A DNA stretch of 32,617 nt, from contig CAMWLS010000025.1 in assembly GCA_947175205.1 (NCBI GenBank), forward strand, positions 1-32,617. Direction: 5' to 3'. Positions 8,033 through 16,213 of this stretch are shown here, piece by piece. The notes under the pieces are model-generated. The model did no database searches. It saw only the letters and a program-made list of their open reading frames with translations, and was not told the DNA's origin. Both the position numbers and the translations under genes were made by a program. Source of the stretch: an uncultured Porphyromonadaceae bacterium. Its GTDB lineage: Bacteria > Bacteroidota > Bacteroidia > Bacteroidales > Muribaculaceae. Numbering within the stretch: position 1 is the first letter of the stretch; every line of letters starts with the position of its first letter.

Positions 8033-8064
8033 AAAAAGCCGGAATCAGTCACTGACACCGGCTT
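8033..8064 (-). terminator. Intrinsic terminator of the 115-residue gene
   Basis: The stem AAGCCGG (8036-8042) / CCGGCTT (8058-8064) contains a second inner repeat TCAGT/ACTGA. On the minus strand it is followed by TTTTTCTTT. It lies about 110 nt after the stop of the 8176-8523 gene and overlaps the promoter region of the next gene. Confidence 0.75.
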
Positions 8065-8175
8065 ATATGCTATACTTTATGTATATGCTGAGGTAAGATA
8101 TATAATGAAATGATAATGAAATTGGTTAACAATATATCTTTGGGATGAAGTCAGCTATGCGCATGCATACCATCT

Positions 8176-8523
8176 TCAAGCATAGGCGTTAGTCATTCTT
8201 TCCCAGAAATTGGGTTTGTGGGGTTTCAGATGCACTGAAACATTAGTATTCTGACGGTTAAGGAAAATAATGGAAGAGTGCATGACAATGGCTATCCATT
8301 CCTCAAAAGGGATAATGGCGTGTATTCCGCTCAGCGGTAAACGATGAAAGGGTGACGACGGGTCAATACTGCGGATTATAAGCTCATTGGAGTCCATGTC
8401 CACCTGTATGTCATGGTGCTCAGCCACGTGCTCAAAAAGCAGCCCGAAGTCAAGGCAGTCAGTGCTCTTGGGGCGCTTGTCATAGCGCTTGTATATCTCT
8501 TCTATTACTTTATTGTTAACCAT
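8176..8523 (-). CDS. Conserved-looking protein of unknown function, 115 residues
   Basis: A small soluble protein with no signal peptide or membrane segment. It opens MVNNKVIEEIYKRYDKRP, has an acidic central part (FEHVAEHHDIQVDMDSNEL), then a hydrophobic beta-like section (GIHAIIPFEEWIAIVMHSSIIFLN) and a short C-terminal amphipathic stretch ending FWERMTNAYA. The composition and codon use look like a real gene, it has a terminator of its own, and I have an impression of similar short proteins in Bacteroidales, but I cannot name a family. There are no metal-binding or catalytic motifs. A Bacteroidetes promoter was not clearly visible upstream (8524-8738); TAGCCTTG at 8592-8585 is one mismatch from the -7 consensus. 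Confidence 0.75.
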   Translation of the reverse strand: MVNNKVIEEIYKRYDKRPKSTDCLDFGLLFEHVAEHHDIQVDMDSNELIIRSIDPSSPFHRLPLSGIHAIIPFEEWIAIVMHSSIIFLNRQNTNVSVHLKPHKPNFWERMTNAYA

Positions 8524-8738
8524 TTCTACCTTATATTTTTCTGTGGTCAGAGTCTTATCATTTTTACTTCATAGTTATAACCAACAAGGCTAATTTTGGT
8601 TTACATGAAAATGAACAGAATGTCAAAAAAAATACCGTTGTAACACATCTGTAATAACATTGTCTGCAAAATGTCATAACCCCATATAATATGCCTGTTT
8701 CAAGGACCACCGGACATTAAAAAAAGCCAAAAAAAATA
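8524..8738. other. Intergenic region, no gene seen
   Basis: AT-rich sequence between the 115-residue gene and the terminator of the zinc-ribbon gene. It must hold the promoter for the former; only an imperfect -7 box (8585-8592, minus strand) was found. Confidence 0.4.
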
Positions 8739-8772
8739 CACCCCAAGAGTCCTGTATCTTACTCTTGGGGTG
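8731..8772 (-). terminator. Strong intrinsic terminator of the aspS-nif3-zinc ribbon operon
   Basis: A perfect 12-bp stem, CACCCCAAGAGT (8739-8750) / ACTCTTGGGGTG (8761-8772), with a 10-nt loop. On the minus strand it is followed by TATTTTTT. It starts 25 bp after the stop of the zinc-ribbon gene. Confidence 0.93.
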
Positions 8773-8796
8773 CATATTCTTTATTTATTGTGGTTA

Positions 8797-9561
8797 TCAG
8801 GCATCGTTCTCAACTCCGGCAAGGGCGGGATCAATGAGGATACGTCCGCAGTATTCGCACACAATAATTTTCTTGCGCATCTTTATCTCCATCTGCTTCT
8901 GCGGAGGAATACGGTTAAAGCAACCGCCGCATGCATTACGCTGCACATAAACTATACCCAGACCGTTATGCGCGTTACGGCGCAGACGCTTGAAAGCTGT
9001 AAGAGTGCGCTCATCAATCTTGGGTTCAAGAGCTTTAGCCTTCTCTCGGAGTGTCTCTTCTTCCTGACGGGTCTCGTTCACAATCTCATCCAGTTCTTTT
9101 TTCTTCTCTTCCAGGATATGAGTGTGATCATCAAGGCGCTCCTGAGTGGAATGGATATCAGCGGTCTTGTTCTCAATAGCGCGGGCATTGTCAGCAATAT
9201 GCTTGTGGGCGAGTTCTATTTCAAGAGTCTGGAACTCAACCTCCTTGGTGAGGAGGTCAAACTCACGGTTATTGCGTACATTATCCAGCTGTTCCTTATA
9301 GCGGGCTATGAGGCTCTCGCAGTTCTTGATTTTTTCTTTCTCGGCGGCAGATTTCTGTTTAAGCTCCTCCACCTCGCGGTTATAGTTATCTATGCGGGTG
9401 TGCAGTCCGGCAATGTTGTCTTCCAAGTCTTTAACTTCCAGAGGTAACTCACCGCGAATGGTGCGTATGCGGTCAATTTCTGAAAGAATGGTCTGGAGCT
9501 GGTACAGCGATTTAAGACGCTGTTCCACGGTGTTCTGTTCTGTTTTTTTCTCAGTTGCCAT
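8797..9561 (-). CDS. Coiled-coil protein with C-terminal C4 zinc ribbon (zf-RING_7 type)
   Basis: The 254-residue product has a long charged heptad-rich region (about residues 10-180) predicted to form an antiparallel coiled coil. A compact zinc ribbon follows, with Cys211-GG-Cys214 and Cys235-EY-Cys238. This is the layout of the bacterial CT398/zf-RING_7 family, thought to bind nucleic acid or act as a scaffold; no activity is established that I can cite. It follows the Nif3-family gene by 8 bp, a pairing that recurs in many bacteria, and both sit downstream of aspS. A candidate promoter lies in the end of the Nif3 gene (9617-9624), so it may also be transcribed alone. Confidence 0.88.
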   Translation of the reverse strand: MATEKKTEQNTVEQRLKSLYQLQTILSEIDRIRTIRGELPLEVKDLEDNIAGLHTRIDNYNREVEELKQKSAAEKEKIKNCESLIARYKEQLDNVRNNREFDLLTKEVEFQTLEIELAHKHIADNARAIENKTADIHSTQERLDDHTHILEEKKKELDEIVNETRQEEETLREKAKALEPKIDERTLTAFKRLRRNAHNGLGIVYVQRNACGGCFNRIPPQKQMEIKMRKKIIVCEYCGRILIDPALAGVENDA

Positions 9562-9569
9562 TGCGTGCT

Positions 9570-10670
9570 TTATAGAAATATTATGGGATTTTTTTCAGAG
9601 TCTGATTTATAGACTGCAAAGTTAGGAATTTTTTTGGTAATAACGTCATAAAAAATGTCTTTTGTGCACTCTTCGCTGTTAAAATGCCCTATATCCACAA
9701 GCATAAAATCAGTGCCATAATCCACAAAATCATGATACTTGACATCAGAGGTCAGATAAAGCTGAGCCCCGCAGCGCATGGCAGCCGGGATAAACTCAGC
9801 CCCAGAGCCGCCACAGACAGCAATACGGCTGATTCTCATTTCCTCATCAGCGCTGAGATTATCACTCACAGCAAGCGAGGCCCGCAGCTGAGGGCTGCTG
9901 AAAGCATCCTTAATACGCTCCAGCAGTTGAGCCAGCGGCAACGGGGTGTCAAAGGTGCCTATAGCTCCCAGGCCTATGCTGTAATCCACATCCGTAACCT
10001 TGCATGAAGAGAACTCAGCCTGCAGCAAATTCTCTTCCAGCCAGCCACGGAATGAATCCACAGTCTCAGCATCAACCACCGCTGAAACCGTGACCGTATC
10101 TGTCACAACAGAATTTATAAAATCATCAGCAGACTCCAGGGGATAAGCCATCTGCTGCCCATGCACAGACACTGAAACGGAATTACGTGAGGTGGCAGCT
10201 GGGGAACATAAATCCAGCAGAGCCAGACGTACAGCGTCTGCCGTCTCAGGCACTACGGTTACTGTGATTCTGGCCTTACGCTCCTTTAAAGGCGAGAGGA
10301 CACGACGGAATCGGGCTCCAAGCCGCTGCAGCATGCGCACTGAGACACCACCGCGCGCGCTGTCAAGCGGTGTATGGCAGCTGAACACAGTAATATCAGC
10401 CTTCACAGCCGCCATGAGAGCCTCTTTCTGTGGGCTGTCCGGGGTCAGACGCTTTACGCCCTTAAAGAGGAGTGGATGATGAGAAATAATCAGATTACAT
10501 CCCCGTTCCACTGCCTCTGCCACTACTGCAGGCGTAACATCCACGCACAGAAGGACTCCGGTACATTCAGCACGGCGTGAACCACACTGCAAGCCGGAGT
10601 TATCCCACTGTTCCTGAAGCCAGACGGGGGCAAAGTCCTCCAGTACGGAGATTATATTCCCGTTGAGCAT
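9570..10670 (-). CDS. Nif3-family dinuclear metal centre protein (YbgI/YqfO type)
   Basis: The 366-residue protein belongs to the Nif3/GTP cyclohydrolase I type 2-like family of toroidal dinuclear metal proteins. Its metal ligands are visible: SHHPLLFKG (His64, His65), SCHTPLD (His99, Asp103) and the C-terminal GHFNSEE (His329, Glu333). At 366 residues it is the long form, with a PII-like domain of about 100 residues inserted between the two Nif3 halves (roughly residues 130-230), as in YqfO. The physiological substrate is not settled for this family. It begins 3 bp after the aspS stop codon and ends 8 bp before the zinc-ribbon start, so co-transcription with both is likely. Confidence 0.93.
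   Translation of the reverse strand: MLNGNIISVLEDFAPVWLQEQWDNSGLQCGSRRAECTGVLLCVDVTPAVVAEAVERGCNLIISHHPLLFKGVKRLTPDSPQKEALMAAVKADITVFSCHTPLDSARGGVSVRMLQRLGARFRRVLSPLKERKARITVTVVPETADAVRLALLDLCSPAATSRNSVSVSVHGQQMAYPLESADDFINSVVTDTVTVSAVVDAETVDSFRGWLEENLLQAEFSSCKVTDVDYSIGLGAIGTFDTPLPLAQLLERIKDAFSSPQLRASLAVSDNLSADEEMRISRIAVCGGSGAEFIPAAMRCGAQLYLTSDVKYHDFVDYGTDFMLVDIGHFNSEECTKDIFYDVITKKIPNFAVYKSDSEKNPIIFL
9617..9624 (-). promoter_or_regulatory. Candidate internal -7 box before the zinc-ribbon gene
   Basis: TAACTTTG on the minus strand lies within the last codons of the Nif3-family gene and would give a leader of about 50 nt. No clear -33 TTTG is present, so it is a weak call. Confidence 0.35.
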
Positions 10671-10673
10671 GTA

Positions 10674-12437
10674 TTACTTTTTCTGAGGTTCCACCAAAGC
10701 CAGGCACAGTTCATCCAGCTGCTTGGGGTCAAGATGTGCCGGTGCATCCAGCATCACATCACGCCCGCTGTTGTTCTTTGGGAAAGCAATGCAGTCACGG
10801 ATGCTGTCCAGGCCTGCAAAGAGAGAAACCCAGCGGTCAAGGCCATAGGCCAGACCACCGTGAGGGGGCGCACCAAACTTGAACGCATTCATCAGGAAGC
10901 CAAACTGCTCCTGAGCCTTTTCAGGAGTGAAGCCAAGTATTTCAAACATCTTAGCCTGCAGCGCGGCGTCATGGATACGGATGGAGCCGCCGCCCACTTC
11001 CACTCCGTTGATTACCATGTCATAGGCATCAGCGCGTACTGAGGCGGGGTCAGTATCCAGCATGGGTATGTCTTCATCCTTGGGATGGGTGAAGGGATGA
11101 TGCATAGCCATCAGACGCTGTTCCTCATCACTCCACTCAAACATGGGGAAATCCACCACCCACAGACAGGCAAACTTGTCCTTGTCACGCAGGCCCAGCT
11201 GACGACCCATTTCCAGACGCAGCTCACACAGCTGCTTACGGGTACGCATTACGTCATCACCGCTGAGGATAAGAATAAGGTCACCGGGTTCTGCGTTCAT
11301 GGCCGCCTTTAGCTGCTGAAGTACCTCCTGTGAATAGAACTTGTCCACGCTGGACTTGACATTACCGTCAGCCTCTACACGGGCATAGACCATACCCTTG
11401 GCTCCAATCTGCGGTCTCTTTACGTATTCGGTAAGTGCGTCCAGCTGTTTTCTGGTATAACCGGCGGCGCCCTTAGCGTTAATACCACCTATATAAGCGG
11501 CGTTATCAAATACGCTGAAGCCGTGACCCTTAAGTACATCCATCAGCTCCACAAAACGCATGTCAAAGCGTAAATCCGGTTTATCGCTTCCATAATACTT
11601 CATGGCATCTGCCCACGGCATGCGTATGAACGGTTCAGTAATTTCTATACCGCGTATTTCCTTAAACAGATGCTTGGCCATGCCTTCAAAAAGATTTATG
11701 ACGTCATCCTGCTCTATAAAGCTCATCTCGCAGTCAATCTGCGTGAACTCAGGCTGGCGGTCAGCGCGCAGGTCCTCGTCACGGAAGCATTTAACTATCT
11801 GGAAATAGCGGTCTATGCCTGAAACCATAAGCAGCTGCTTAAGGGTCTGTGGCGACTGGGGAAGAGCATAAAACTGCCCGGGATTCATACGTGAAGGCAC
11901 CACAAAGTCACGCGCGCCCTCCGGGGTTGAACCCACCAGCATGGGAGTTTCTATTTCCAGAAAGCCCTTGCTGTCAAGGTATCTGCGGACTTCCATGGTC
12001 ATACGGTGGCGGAGCTCCAGATTACGGCGTACCGGATTACGTCTGAGGTCAAGATAACGGTATTTCATGCGGAGGTCATCACCGCCGTCAGTATCATCCT
12101 CAATGGTAAACGGAGGCACTTCACTGGGATTGAGGACCTTAAGTTCCTCTGCAATAATCTCAATGTCACCCGTGGGATTCTTGGGGTTCTTGGATGTGCG
12201 TTCCTGTACCTTTCCGGTCACCTGAACCACAAACTCACGTCCAAGTTTATTTGCAGCCTCTGTAAGAGCCGCGTTATGGTCATTGTCAAATACAACCTGA
12301 GTTATACCGTAGCGGTCACGGATGTCGGCAAAAGTCATACCGCCCATCTTTCTTACACGCTGTACCCATCCGGCAAGTGTAACATCCTTACCGGCATCAC
12401 TGAGGCGGAGTTCTCCGCAAGTATTGGTTCTGTACAT
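10674..12437 (-). CDS. aspS: Aspartyl-tRNA synthetase
   Basis: This class II synthetase charges tRNA-Asp. The 587-residue length fits the bacterial type with a GAD insertion domain. In order: an OB-fold anticodon-binding domain at about 1-105, class II motif 1 (FLEIETPML, 159-167), motif 2 ([19 protein letters not shown], 217-235), the GAD domain at about 290-410, and motif 3 around GLAYGLDRW (528-536). I cannot tell from sequence alone whether it is strictly discriminating or also charges tRNA-Asn. It is the first gene of the aspS / nif3-like / zinc-ribbon operon; a TAnnTTTG box lies about 30 bp upstream, just below the dnaK terminator. Confidence 0.97.
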   Translation of the reverse strand: MYRTNTCGELRLSDAGKDVTLAGWVQRVRKMGGMTFADIRDRYGITQVVFDNDHNAALTEAANKLGREFVVQVTGKVQERTSKNPKNPTGDIEIIAEELKVLNPSEVPPFTIEDDTDGGDDLRMKYRYLDLRRNPVRRNLELRHRMTMEVRRYLDSKGFLEIETPMLVGSTPEGARDFVVPSRMNPGQFYALPQSPQTLKQLLMVSGIDRYFQIVKCFRDEDLRADRQPEFTQIDCEMSFIEQDDVINLFEGMAKHLFKEIRGIEITEPFIRMPWADAMKYYGSDKPDLRFDMRFVELMDVLKGHGFSVFDNAAYIGGINAKGAAGYTRKQLDALTEYVKRPQIGAKGMVYARVEADGNVKSSVDKFYSQEVLQQLKAAMNAEPGDLILILSGDDVMRTRKQLCELRLEMGRQLGLRDKDKFACLWVVDFPMFEWSDEEQRLMAMHHPFTHPKDEDIPMLDTDPASVRADAYDMVINGVEVGGGSIRIHDAALQAKMFEILGFTPEKAQEQFGFLMNAFKFGAPPHGGLAYGLDRWVSLFAGLDSIRDCIAFPKNNSGRDVMLDAPAHLDPKQLDELCLALVEPQKK

Positions 12438-12468
12438 ATATCTTTATGACGTTTAATATTCTAACTTA

Positions 12469-12476
12469 CAAAGATA
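12469..12476 (-). promoter_or_regulatory. -7 box of the aspS operon promoter
   Basis: TATCTTTG on the minus strand fits TAnnTTTG. It lies downstream of the dnaK terminator and 32 nt before the aspS ATG. Only a poor GTTC is found at the -33 position. Confidence 0.5.
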
Positions 12477-12510
12477 AGGCTAATTTTTTTAATTATGAAC
12501 CGGTACAAGT

Positions 12511-12557
12511 AAAAAATGAGAGCCGGGCCCACGGGGTTCACCCGCCGGCCCGGCTCT
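12511..12557 (-). terminator. Intrinsic terminator of dnaK
   Basis: A perfect GC-rich 11-bp stem, AGAGCCGGGCC (12519-12529) / GGCCCGGCTCT (12547-12557), with a 17-nt loop. On the minus strand the stem is followed by CATTTTTT. It lies about 40 nt after the dnaK stop codon. Confidence 0.93.
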
Positions 12558-12594
12558 ATGCGGTGTCAGTACACCGATTAATATGCAAGTTTTA

Positions 12595-14514
12595 TTACTT
12601 CACTTCCTCAAAGTCAACATCAGTTACGCTGTCATCATGACCGCCGGCTGAAGATGAACCGGCGTTGTCACCGTATGTCTGTTGGGCGCCAGCCTGGGCA
12701 TTAGCCGCCTGCTGCTGTGCATTGAGAATATCCTGCTGTGCTGCACCGAAAGTGGTCTCAATTTCCTTGATGGCGCTTTCAATAGCTGAGATATCCTGTG
12801 CCTTGTGCGCATCTTTAAGTTTTGAAACTGCCGCTTCAATAGCAGACTTCTTGTCAGCGGGAATCTTATCGCCCAGTTCGCTGAGCTGCTTTTCTGTCTG
12901 GAAGATAACAGCGTCAGCCTTGTTAAGAGTATCTACACGCTCTTTTTCCTTGGCATCAGCAGCTGCGTTAGCCTCTGCTTCTTCCTTCATACGCTTGATT
13001 TCTGCATCTGTCAGACCGCTTGAAGCCTCAATACGGATTGACTGCTCCTTACCGGTGGCTTTATCCTTTGCAGATACGTTAAGAATACCGTTGGCATCAA
13101 TTTCAAAGGTTACTTCAATCTGAGGTATACCACGAGGTGCGGGAGCAATTCCGTCCAGGTGGAACTTACCCAGCAGTTTATCATCCTTTGCCATAGGACG
13201 CTCACCCTGCAGGACGTTAATCTCAACAGAGGGCTGGTTATCAGCTGCGGTAGAGAATGTCTCACTCTTACGTGTAGGAATGGTGGTATTGGCTTCAATA
13301 AGCTTAGTCATCACACCGCCCAGAGTCTCAATACCCACTGACAGAGGAACCACGTCAAGCAGAAGGACATCCTTAACATCACCGGAGAGGACTCCGCCCT
13401 GGATAGCTGCACCAACGGCAACTACTTCATCAGGATTGACACCCTTGCTGGGAGCCTTGCCAAAGAACTTTTCAACCACTGCCTGGATGGCGGGAATACG
13501 GGTTGAACCACCCACCAGGATTACTTCATCAATGTCAGATGCTTTCAGACCGGCATCGCGGAGGGCATCCTCACAGGGCTTCAGAGTCGCGTTAATAAGC
13601 TTGTCAGCCAGCTGCTCAAACTTAGCACGTGTAAGAGTCTTAACCAGGTGCTTAGGTATACCGTTAACCGGCATGATGTAAGGCAGGTTGATTTCTGTAG
13701 AAGTAGTGCTTGAAAGCTCAATTTTAGCTTTCTCCGCAGCCTCTTTCAGACGCTGGAGTGCCATGGGGTCCTGACGGAGGTCTACACCTTCATCCTTAAG
13801 GAACTCATCAGCAAGCCAGTCAATGATTACGTGGTCAAAGTCATCACCACCCAGATGAGTATCACCATTGGTTGACTTAACTTCAAACACGCCGTCACCT
13901 AACTCAAGGATTGAAATATCAAATGTACCGCCACCAAGGTCAAACACGGCAATCTTCTGGTCCTTGTCAGTCTTGTCCAGACCATAAGCAAGGGCAGCGG
14001 CGGTAGGCTCGTTTACAATACGTTTTACTGTCAGACCGGCAATTTCACCGGCCTCCTTCGTTGCCTGACGCTGTGAGTCATTAAAGTAGGCAGGTACGGT
14101 AATAACTGCCTCAGTCACAGGCTGACCCAGATAATCCTCAGCTGTTTTCTTCATCTTCTGAAGAATCATGGCTGAAATTTCCTGAGGTGTGTACTCACGG
14201 CCGTCAATATCTATACGGGGAGTGTTGTTGTCTCCCTTAACAACTTTATAAGGTACACGCTCTATCTCGCTTTTAACCTGATCATAGGTCTCACCCATGA
14301 AACGCTTGATAGAATATATAGTTCGTTTTGGGTTTGTGATGGCCTGACGCTTAGCAGGATCACCCACCTTGCGTTCTCCGCCGTCAACAAACGCTACAAC
14401 TGAAGGTGTTGTGTTACGGCCCTCGCTGTTAGGTATAACAACGGGGTCATTACCTTCAAGTACACTGACGCATGAATTGGTTGTTCCAAGGTCAATACCA
14501 ATAATTTTTCCCAT
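12595..14514 (-). CDS. dnaK: Molecular chaperone DnaK (Hsp70)
   Basis: The 639-residue Hsp70 binds exposed hydrophobic segments of unfolded proteins in an ATP-driven cycle with DnaJ and GrpE, neither of which is in the window. The ATPase domain opens with [11 protein letters not shown] (5-15) and carries DLGGGTFD near residue 192. The interdomain linker [10 protein letters not shown] is near 381-390. The substrate-binding beta domain and helical lid follow, with a Gln/Ala-rich disordered tail ending DVDFEEVK. The gene is monocistronic between its own terminator and the DEAD-box gene. No CIRCE operator (TTAGCACTC inverted repeat) was found upstream; instead the leader has two overlapping hairpins (14574-14621). 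Confidence 0.98.
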   Translation of the reverse strand: MGKIIGIDLGTTNSCVSVLEGNDPVVIPNSEGRNTTPSVVAFVDGGERKVGDPAKRQAITNPKRTIYSIKRFMGETYDQVKSEIERVPYKVVKGDNNTPRIDIDGREYTPQEISAMILQKMKKTAEDYLGQPVTEAVITVPAYFNDSQRQATKEAGEIAGLTVKRIVNEPTAAALAYGLDKTDKDQKIAVFDLGGGTFDISILELGDGVFEVKSTNGDTHLGGDDFDHVIIDWLADEFLKDEGVDLRQDPMALQRLKEAAEKAKIELSSTTSTEINLPYIMPVNGIPKHLVKTLTRAKFEQLADKLINATLKPCEDALRDAGLKASDIDEVILVGGSTRIPAIQAVVEKFFGKAPSKGVNPDEVVAVGAAIQGGVLSGDVKDVLLLDVVPLSVGIETLGGVMTKLIEANTTIPTRKSETFSTAADNQPSVEINVLQGERPMAKDDKLLGKFHLDGIAPAPRGIPQIEVTFEIDANGILNVSAKDKATGKEQSIRIEASSGLTDAEIKRMKEEAEANAAADAKEKERVDTLNKADAVIFQTEKQLSELGDKIPADKKSAIEAAVSKLKDAHKAQDISAIESAIKEIETTFGAAQQDILNAQQQAANAQAGAQQTYGDNAGSSSAGGHDDSVTDVDFEEVK

Positions 14515-14573
14515 AGTAGTAAATAGTTTTTATGTTAGTTTTTTATTAATTTCAATTCACTTATTCAACAATC

Positions 14574-14621
14574 CGGGATACATCCCGTTTTGCTTTTCAT
14601 TCACATAATTAACAAAACGGG
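14574..14621 (-). promoter_or_regulatory. Overlapping, mutually exclusive hairpins in the dnaK leader
   Basis: On the minus strand, CCCGTTTTG (14621-14613) can pair with CAAAACGGG (14592-14584). The end of the second segment, CGGGAT (14587-14582), can instead pair with ATCCCG (14579-14574). The two structures share bases and cannot form together. They lie 60-107 nt upstream of the dnaK ATG. A regulatory role is inferred, not shown. Confidence 0.4.
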
Positions 14622-14702
14622 TGCCAAAAAGGTTCTCAAAAGCCGGAGTTCAATATGTTAAAGAAATAATACTGTATTTTTTCTCTGACTATTAAAACAT
14701 TA

Positions 14703-14731
14703 CGCCCGTACTGCAGCAAAGCGTACGGGCG
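14703..14731 (-). terminator. Probable terminator of the DEAD-box helicase gene
   Basis: The 9-bp stem CGCCCGTAC (14703-14711) / GTACGGGCG (14723-14731) has an 11-nt loop. On the minus strand it is followed by TAATGTTTTAAT, a poor U tract. It sits 25 bp after the stop codon. A smaller perfect 8-bp hairpin at 14743-14761 overlaps the stop codon. Confidence 0.65.
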
Positions 14732-14755
14732 GTTATTCTTATAACTGACATTTTG

Positions 14756-16099
14756 TCAGTTCTTGGATTTTGTCTCAGTTTTAGTTCGGTGCCTATTATA
14801 ATAACGGCGTTTCTTTTTCACCGGTTTCTGTCCCTCCTGTACGTTGGAAGTACCCTGAGCCGGCAGTGTTTCAGCCGGCTTTGCGTGCTCCTTGGCCGCC
14901 GCACGTACTTTCTTGGGGCGTGCCCTGCGCTCTCCTTCAGTTGAACCGGCTTTAGTGTTATGCTTCTTAGCCGGTACGCCTGGCAGAGTGTCACGGCGCA
15001 GACGAGTACCCAGGAAGCGTTCTATCTCAGACCATTTACGTCTGTCACGGCCATTGACAAGGGTAACGGCTTTACCCCCGGCTCCGGCACGAGCCGTGCG
15101 TCCTATGCGGTGAACATAATCCTCTGCTTCATGAGGCACGTCATAATTAACCACCATGGAAATATCATCAATGTCTATTCCGCGGGCCACTATATCTGTA
15201 GCCACCATGATGTCTATACGTCCTGAGCGGAAGCCAAGCATCACATCATCACGCTGCTGCTGATCAAGATCAGAGTGCATTTCACCTATATGAAGTCCTG
15301 CCCGCTTGAGTTCACGTGAGACCTCTTTTACCTTCAGTTTGCTGGAGGCAAATATGATTACCCGCTTGTCATTCCCCTCTCTGAACAGATGGCGCAGGAC
15401 AGCTGTCTTTTCACTCTCATCACACTCAAATATACTCTGGTCTATTTTTTCAGCTGGCTTGGAGACGGCAATTTTTACCTCGCGGGGATTCTTGAGCACT
15501 TTTTGGGCCAGCTGCTTTATTTTAGGAGGCATAGTGGCGGAGAACATCAGCGTCTGACAGGCTGCTGGCAGTTGTGTAGCTATCTGCATGATATCATCAT
15601 AAAAGCCCATGTCCAGCATGCGGTCAGCCTCATCCAGAATGAAGAAAGAGACGCGTGAGAGGTCCACATATCCCATCTGCATGTGAGCCAGCAGCCGGCC
15701 CGGTGTGGCTATAACCACATCTGCCCCCATGCGTAAAGCACGTTCCTGGCGCCCGAATGTCACTCCGTCAGTACCCCCGTATATAGCCAGAGAATTAACC
15801 GGAAGGAAATACGCAAAGCCCTCCATCTGGCGGTCAATCTGCTGCGCCAGCTCACGTGTTGGAGCCATTACAATGCAGTTAATGGCATCCGTGGGGTAAT
15901 CTCCGTATGAAAGCTTGTCTATCACCGGCAGTAGATAAGCCGCTGTCTTTCCGGTTCCTGTCTGAGCCACTGCAATAAGGTCATGGCCCTCCAGAGCCAC
16001 CGGGATTGCCTGTTCCTGAATGGGGGTACACTCCTGAAAGTGCATCATATCCAACGCATCCAGGACATCATCCCCTAAATCAAGTTCATCAAAGTACAT
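14756..16099 (-). CDS. DEAD-box ATP-dependent RNA helicase (RhlE/CsdA-like)
   Basis: This 447-residue helicase unwinds RNA duplexes, probably in ribosome assembly or mRNA turnover. Motifs in order: Q motif FQECTPIQ (21-28), Walker A AQTGTGKT (45-52), PTREL (80-84), TPGR (132-135), DEAD (156-159), SAT (187-189), ARGIDI (305-310) and HRIGRTARAG (330-339). The C-terminal ~75 residues are strongly basic and low-complexity (many Lys, Arg, Ala), as in RhlE-type proteins where the tail gives loose RNA binding. The gene stands alone between terminators. Which DEAD-box subfamily it belongs to cannot be settled by eye. Confidence 0.95.
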   Translation of the reverse strand: MYFDELDLGDDVLDALDMMHFQECTPIQEQAIPVALEGHDLIAVAQTGTGKTAAYLLPVIDKLSYGDYPTDAINCIVMAPTRELAQQIDRQMEGFAYFLPVNSLAIYGGTDGVTFGRQERALRMGADVVIATPGRLLAHMQMGYVDLSRVSFFILDEADRMLDMGFYDDIMQIATQLPAACQTLMFSATMPPKIKQLAQKVLKNPREVKIAVSKPAEKIDQSIFECDESEKTAVLRHLFREGNDKRVIIFASSKLKVKEVSRELKRAGLHIGEMHSDLDQQQRDDVMLGFRSGRIDIMVATDIVARGIDIDDISMVVNYDVPHEAEDYVHRIGRTARAGAGGKAVTLVNGRDRRKWSEIERFLGTRLRRDTLPGVPAKKHNTKAGSTEGERRARPKKVRAAAKEHAKPAETLPAQGTSNVQEGQKPVKKKRRYYNRHRTKTETKSKN

Positions 16100-16143
16100 A
16101 TGAAATCTTAAGCCTTGTCAAAGTATGATTTTGTTTCCGGTCA

Positions 16144-16151
16144 CAAAATTA
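16144..16151 (-). promoter_or_regulatory. Candidate -7 box of the DEAD-box gene
   Basis: TAATTTTG on the minus strand, 44 nt before the ATG at 16099 and directly after the T tract of the upstream terminator. No convincing -33 box. Confidence 0.45.
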
Positions 16152-16154
16152 CAT

Positions 16155-16194
16155 AAAAAAAGTGACTTACGCCGCTTATGCCGCTTAAGTCACT
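16155..16194 (-). terminator. Intrinsic terminator of the multidomain secreted-protein gene
   Basis: A perfect 9-bp stem, AGTGACTTA (16161-16169) / TAAGTCACT (16186-16194), with a 16-nt loop containing a CGCCGCTTATGCCGCT near-repeat. On the minus strand it ends in a T7 run. Confidence 0.9.
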
Positions 16195-16213
16195 AATTTA
16201 AGAGATTATCAGC

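Noticed and set aside
8770-9447. 225-codon open frame on the plus strand
   Set aside because: It lies almost wholly antisense to the zinc-ribbon protein gene, whose cysteine motifs and neighbours are convincing. Its composition is what the reverse strand of a coiled-coil gene gives.
14515-14702. CIRCE heat-shock operator upstream of dnaK
   Set aside because: No TTAGCACTC/GAGTGCTAA inverted repeat is present in the region.
14743-14761. 8-bp inverted repeat AACTGACA/TGTCAGTT as a separate terminator
   Set aside because: It overlaps the DEAD-box stop codon and has no U tract on the minus strand; the larger hairpin at 14703-14731 is the better candidate.
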